A stretch of 64,000 nucleotides of DNA from Thioclava sediminum (lineage in GTDB: Bacteria; Pseudomonadota; Alphaproteobacteria; Rhodobacterales; Rhodobacteraceae). Location of the stretch: positions 124,001 to 188,000 of the forward strand of contig NZ_MPZV01000003.1 of the NCBI RefSeq assembly GCF_002020355.1. The letters are read 5' to 3'. This document shows, in pieces, positions 60,660-64,000 of the stretch. The translations under genes and the position numbers were made by a program. The notes beneath the pieces are model-generated. The model had not been told where the DNA came from, made no database searches, and saw only the letters and a list, made by a program, of their open reading frames with translations. How positions within the stretch are numbered: the stretch's first letter is position 1; the number at the start of each line of letters is the position of its first letter.

Positions 60660-61283
60660 ATGCGTAGAACGATCGGAATTCTCGGGCTGGCGGCGCTTGC
60701 CGCGGCAACGGTGATGGTGGGCCCAATGAGCGCCCAGGCAGAGGGGCTGCGGCTTCAGGGGAGTTCTTCGAAATCCCGCGCGATGCTTTTCCGAAACCAG
60801 ACCAACATTCTCGATACCCGTGCCGCGCAGCAATATGAACATTCCTCGCGGCTGACGCCCAAGGGCAAGCTGACTCAGACCGCCAGTGTAGAGAACGTGC
60901 CGCGCTACAACGGCAAGTATCGCGGCCAATATATGAGCACCGCGAAATCGGTGGCCTCGCGTCACGGTATCCCGACCGATCTGTTCCTGCGTCTTGTGCA
61001 GCAGGAGAGCGGTTGGAACCCGCAGGCGCGCTCGCACAAGGGCGCGATGGGGCTGGCGCAGCTGATGCCCGCTACCGCACGCAAACTCGGCGTGAACCCG
61101 CGCGATCCGGCGCAGAACCTCGAAGGCGGGGCGCGCTACCTGAAGATGATGTATAACCGGTTCGGAAGCTGGCGGCTGGCGCTCGCTGCTTACAATGCCG
61201 GACCGGAGGCCGTCGCGAAACATAACGGCATTCCTCCCTATCGCGAGACCCGGAATTATGTGCGGATCATCCTCGGCGGTTGA
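60660..61283 (+). CDS. lytic transglycosylase, SLT domain
   Basis: A 207-residue periplasmic murein lytic transglycosylase. Signal peptide [20 protein letters not shown] ending ...AQA-EG. The C-terminal SLT domain has the catalytic Glu in [46 protein letters not shown] and [16 protein letters not shown] 60660 is preferred over an upstream GTG because it begins the signal peptide. A T/A-rich stretch (CTTTAAC...CTATAG, about 60592-60620) may be its promoter. Confidence 0.9.
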   Translation: MRRTIGILGLAALAAATVMVGPMSAQAEGLRLQGSSSKSRAMLFRNQTNILDTRAAQQYEHSSRLTPKGKLTQTASVENVPRYNGKYRGQYMSTAKSVASRHGIPTDLFLRLVQQESGWNPQARSHKGAMGLAQLMPATARKLGVNPRDPAQNLEGGARYLKMMYNRFGSWRLALAAYNAGPEAVAKHNGIPPYRETRNYVRIILGG

Positions 61284-61305
61284 TCCTTTTTAGAGCCAGA
61301 AAAGA

Positions 61306-61343
61306 AGAAAGCCCCGCAAGATCAGAGATCTGCGGGGCTTTCT
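61306..61343. terminator. bidirectional terminator
   Basis: AGAAAGCCCCGCA and TGCGGGGCTTTCT pair perfectly around a short loop that itself contains GATC...GATC; T-runs occur on both sides. It lies between two convergent genes. Confidence 0.92.
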
Positions 61344-61382
61344 TTATGTCTTGGGTGAAGAGAGCCGCCGAAGCGGCTGATC

Positions 61383-61940
61383 TTACGGAATAATCCGGGT
61401 GTATTTCGTGCCCGCAAGAGTCGCACCCGCCATCAGACCGGCCTGGCCGAAGACCAGCGCGATGATCGGCGCGGTCGAGGTCAGGGTGGAGGCCGAAATC
61501 GCGCCGCCCTGATCAGGCACCGCATAGCGCGCATCCGCGCCCAGCTGCCAGCCATCGCCGCGGCGGAAGCCCGCCAGCGCCTCGGGCGTCATGAAGAACA
61601 GGGCATGGGCATATTGCTGCGCCCCGATCTGCAGACCGAAGCTCGCCGCCGCTGCCGAGTAGTAATCCACGGTCACGTTGTTGATCCGCAGTGCGCCGCG
61701 CCCGAACGCGCCACCGATGCCGAAACCCGCTTCGGTCATCAAAGGCATCCAAAGCACGCCGACCGACTTGTTCTCGAGATCGCGGGTGCCGGGATATTTC
61801 GTCAGAAGGTAGTTCCGGGTCGCATCGACCCGCGCGTCCAGCTTGGCACTGCCCGCACTGCCCACGCCGTTGCCGCAGGCTGCAAGGCCGAGCCCCGCAC
61901 CGCCCATCGCCAGAAGGGTCCGTCTGGAAAGTTTCGTCAT
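61383..61940 (-). CDS. SYLF/Ysc84-domain lipoprotein
   Basis: A 185-residue protein. The N-terminus combines a twin-arginine (SRRTLLAMGG) and a lipobox (GLGLAAC, Cys23), so Tat export and lipid anchoring are likely. The rest is a SYLF (Ysc84) lipid-binding domain: LENKSVGVLWMPLMTEAGFG IGGAFGRGALRIN, SAAAASFGLQIGAQQYAHAL FFMT and a Gly/Ala-rich end. ATG 61940 begins the signal peptide. Function in bacteria is unclear; phosphoinositide binding is known only for eukaryotic members. Confidence 0.85.
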   Translation of the reverse strand: MTKLSRRTLLAMGGAGLGLAACGNGVGSAGSAKLDARVDATRNYLLTKYPGTRDLENKSVGVLWMPLMTEAGFGIGGAFGRGALRINNVTVDYYSAAAASFGLQIGAQQYAHALFFMTPEALAGFRRGDGWQLGADARYAVPDQGGAISASTLTSTAPIIALVFGQAGLMAGATLAGTKYTRIIP

Positions 61941-62081
61941 GTCTGTCGCTCCGCTCGATATGCCCGATCTCGCGCCGGGCTGAATGGTCTTATTACGACC
62001 GCTTGGCACAATTAATAGACGAGGGAACCCGCTTTGTCACTTATTCTTGAGCCCATTCACGCTGAAGTGGCAAGACCCTGC

Positions 62082-63083
62082 TTAGCCGTTACCGAGCAGT
62101 TTCGCGGCCTCCGGCGCGAAGTAGGTAAGCACACCATCGCAGCCCGCGCGGCGGAAGCTCATCAGGCTTTCGAGCATGACCTTTTCATGGTCGAGCCAGC
62201 CGTTCTTCACCGCCGCCATGATCATCGCGTATTCACCCGACACCTGATAGGCGTAGGTTGGCACGCCGAACTGCTCTTTCACGCGGTGGCAGATGTCGAG
62301 ATAGGGCATCCCGGGCTTCACCATCACCATATCCGCGCCCTCGGAGAGATCGCGCGCAACCAGCCGGATCGCCTCGTCGGAGTTGCCCGGGTTCATCTGG
62401 TAGGTCTTCTTGTCGCCCTTGAGCGCACCCGTCGCACCCACCGCATCGCGGAACGGCCCGTAGAAGCCGGAGGCATATTTCGCGGCATAGCTGAGGATCG
62501 TCACATCGGCATGGCCCGCAGCTTCGAGCGCCGAGCGCAGCGCCGTGATCCGCCCGTCCATCATGTCCGAGGGCCCGAGGATATCCGCCCCGGCCTCGGC
62601 CTGCGCGATCCCCATTTTGACAAGACATTCAACGGTTTCGTCGTTGAGAATGATCCCGTCGCGCACCAGCCCGTCATGGCCGTTGGCGTTGTAGGGATCG
62701 AGCGCGATATCGGTCATGATCGCGATCTCGGGCACCTCGGCCTTGATCGCACGGATCACCCGGTTGGTGATGTTCTCGGGGTTCCAGGCCTCTTCGCAGG
62801 CCTCGGTCTTCACCGCCGGATCGGTATAGGGAAAGAGGCAGATCGCCGGGATGCCGAGCTTCGCGGCCTCTTCAGCGGCGCGCACCGCGCCCTCGAGCGT
62901 GCGGCGCACGACGCCCGGCATCGAAGGCACCTCGACATCCGCGCCCGGCACGTCGGTGATGAAGATCGGCCAGATCATGTCCTTCACGCTCAACCGGTGT
63001 TCCTGCGCGAGATCACGAAGCGCTGCAGTGCGGCGCATCCGGCGCAGACGGGTATGCGGGAAGGGCGGAAGGATCGGGTTCAT
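62082..63083 (-). CDS. hemB: delta-aminolevulinic acid dehydratase (porphobilinogen synthase)
   Basis: A 333-residue enzyme joining two 5-aminolevulinate molecules in heme and bacteriochlorophyll synthesis. Schiff-base Lys residues lie in YAAKYASGFYGPFRDA and VMVKPGMPYLDI. The metal-loop sequence is IMTDIALDPYNANGHDG: the Cys triad of zinc enzymes is replaced by Asp/Ala/Asp-type residues, so this is the Mg2+-dependent type usual in alphaproteobacteria. ATG 63083 has AGAGGAG upstream; the longer frame lacks homology. It diverges from the membrane protein gene at 63240. Confidence 0.96.
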   Translation of the reverse strand: MNPILPPFPHTRLRRMRRTAALRDLAQEHRLSVKDMIWPIFITDVPGADVEVPSMPGVVRRTLEGAVRAAEEAAKLGIPAICLFPYTDPAVKTEACEEAWNPENITNRVIRAIKAEVPEIAIMTDIALDPYNANGHDGLVRDGIILNDETVECLVKMGIAQAEAGADILGPSDMMDGRITALRSALEAAGHADVTILSYAAKYASGFYGPFRDAVGATGALKGDKKTYQMNPGNSDEAIRLVARDLSEGADMVMVKPGMPYLDICHRVKEQFGVPTYAYQVSGEYAMIMAAVKNGWLDHEKVMLESLMSFRRAGCDGVLTYFAPEAAKLLGNG

Positions 63084-63239
63084 CGGCAGGCTCCTCTGGC
63101 TCGGCCAAAGGGGTGCCACGGATCGCCGCCACAGGCAAGCGCGGCCGATCCGCGCGGGGTTCCGCTCGGGCCGAGGCTGGTCTATGTCTCGACGAGAGGG
63201 GCCGCGACACGACGACCCGGAAGAACGAGGGCGAGGGGC

Positions 63240-63773
63240 TTGGAAGTTTTCGACACGATCGCGCGGCTGATCGACCTGCGCAGCTTTTCCAACTTGTGGT
63301 ATTGGATCGCGCTGGCCGCAGTCTGGTCCTCCGCCTCGCATTGGGTGCTGGGCGTGCCGTGGGACATGGTGATCCGCGCGCGCCGCAAGGGCGGCGAGGC
63401 GGCCGAGGATCTCGCCGCGATGACGGCGCTGAACGCGCGCAGGCTTAACCGGATCCGGCGCGATGCGGGATTCTCGATGTCGATCACCATCCCGTTCATG
63501 CTGAGCTTTCTGCTGATCACCGGTTTCATCTATGGCTCGGAGACGGCGCAGGCATTCGCGCTGCTGCTGGTGCCGATGATGGGGGTGTTCGGCCTGAGCT
63601 TGCGTCTGGCGCATAAACTCGACGCGGACCCAGCGCTCGCGCATGATCCGACGCTTGCAATCAAGGCGCTCTCGCGCCACCGGGTGAACGTGCAGGCGAT
63701 CGGCGTGGTGGCGATCATCGTGAGCGCGCTTTGGGGAATGTATCAGAACCTTCTCGCTTCGATGCTGGTTTGA
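63240..63773 (+). CDS. three-helix membrane protein (annotated in relatives as 'component of SufBCD complex')
   Basis: A 177-residue membrane protein. The likely start is TTG 63240 with GAGGG upstream; the conserved opening FDTIARLIDLRSFSNLWYWI follows at once, as in homologues of Rhodobacterales. About four hydrophobic segments are visible (IALAAVWSSASHWVLGVPWD, ITIPFMLSFLLITGFIYGSE, AFALLLVPMMGVFGLSLRLA, VQAIGVVAIIVSALWGMYQN). The SufBCD name is historical and I see no iron-sulfur feature, so the role is unknown. Confidence 0.75.
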   Translation: MEVFDTIARLIDLRSFSNLWYWIALAAVWSSASHWVLGVPWDMVIRARRKGGEAAEDLAAMTALNARRLNRIRRDAGFSMSITIPFMLSFLLITGFIYGSETAQAFALLLVPMMGVFGLSLRLAHKLDADPALAHDPTLAIKALSRHRVNVQAIGVVAIIVSALWGMYQNLLASMLV

Positions 63774-63822
63774 CGCGCGAAGCAACTTGACACCGGCGGC
63801 AGGGCCGATACCTCGCTTGGCT

Positions 63823-64000
63823 ATGGAGCATTTTCTTCTCTCGGGCGCCCCGGAAGGGTTCGACGCCGCCTTGCTGGCCAAAGAGCTCGCGAAGGGCAAA
63901 TCGGTCATCCATGTCGCGCGCGACGATCGCCGTCTGGCGGCCATGCGCGGGGCACTTGCGTTCTTTGCGCCCGAGGCGACGGTGCTGGACTTCCCGGCTT
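63823..64000 (+). CDS. mfd: transcription-repair coupling factor Mfd, N-terminal part
   Basis: The window ends inside the gene; 59 residues are visible. GFDAALLAKELAKGKSVIHV ARDDRRLAAMRGALAFFAPE ATVLDFPA is the start of the UvrB-like domain 1 of Mfd, which displaces stalled RNA polymerase and recruits UvrA. The ATG at 63823 gives the family start (MEHFLLSGAPEG); there is no strong Shine-Dalgarno sequence. The identification rests on this short segment only. Confidence 0.75.
   Translation, partial: MEHFLLSGAPEGFDAALLAKELAKGKSVIHVARDDRRLAAMRGALAFFAPEATVLDFPA

Noticed and set aside
62034-63773. 579-codon plus-strand frame over hemB
   Set aside because: The first 400 codons are antisense to hemB; only the last 177 codons (from TTG 63240) encode a recognisable membrane protein.

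Overview
The window reads as chromosomal DNA of a GC-rich alphaproteobacterium, most likely of the Rhodobacterales (Rhodobacter/Paracoccus/roseobacter relatives). The evidence is an aglEFGAK alpha-glucoside locus with a LacI regulator, a cheY-cheT-like chemotaxis operon, the aroK-aroB pair, a Mg-type HemB, and the short 'AAATATCCCGGGG' intergenic palindromes typical of that order. Gene names rest on motifs read from the sequence; no database search was possible.

Layout. 1-0.6 kb: end of a squalene/phytoene-synthase-like gene. 0.7-12.4 kb: chemotaxis. An MCP, cheB and cheD run on the plus strand. They face a minus-strand operon STAS-cheY-cheA-cheW-cheR-cheY-cheT-like. The point where the two meet holds a degraded IS3-family element with a second IS3-family element inserted in its transposase gene. 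12.5-22.4 kb: disaccharide use. A minus-strand lacI-type regulator, GH1 glucosidase and glucokinase diverge from aglE-F-G-A-K, with a CCAAA-N4-TTTGG operator in front of each arm. 22.5-32.2 kb: a pyrrolysine-free MttB homologue, a small monooxygenase, guaA, a CorC-type membrane protein, xerD, a periplasmic protein of unknown function, aroK, aroB and tRNA-Arg(CCG).

32.4-47.5 kb is a 15.2-kb island integrated in the 5' end of dusA. A 17-bp direct repeat (one mismatch) marks its ends. It carries a tyrosine integrase at one end and a PrtN-type regulator at the other. Between them lie a primase-helicase with a 12-copy iteron array at its 3' end, a serine recombinase, eight small genes of unknown function, and one phage structural gene: a tail tape-measure protein without capsid, terminase, portal or other tail genes. 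This content suggests a phage-satellite-like island or a strongly reduced prophage. Sixteen tiny perfect hairpins with an invariant GC-T(G/A)AC-GC core are scattered through it, in and between genes; I found none with a stem of four or more pairs in the 49 kb outside.

47.5-64 kb is housekeeping: dusA with an island-encoded N-terminus, a TSUP permease, mazG, an M20 amidohydrolase, yajC-secD-secF, an Mth938-like gene, ccmA-B-C-D-G for cytochrome c maturation, ssb, a PepSY/cytochrome b561/membrane LuxR group, a lytic transglycosylase, a SYLF lipoprotein, hemB, a small membrane protein and the start of mfd.

The strongest leads are the dusA island as a unit (orphan tape measure, iteron origin, dispersed hairpins), a CheT/CheZ-like DxxxQ protein closing the che operon, and a shared 40-bp palindromic insert at the frameshift window of both nested IS elements.
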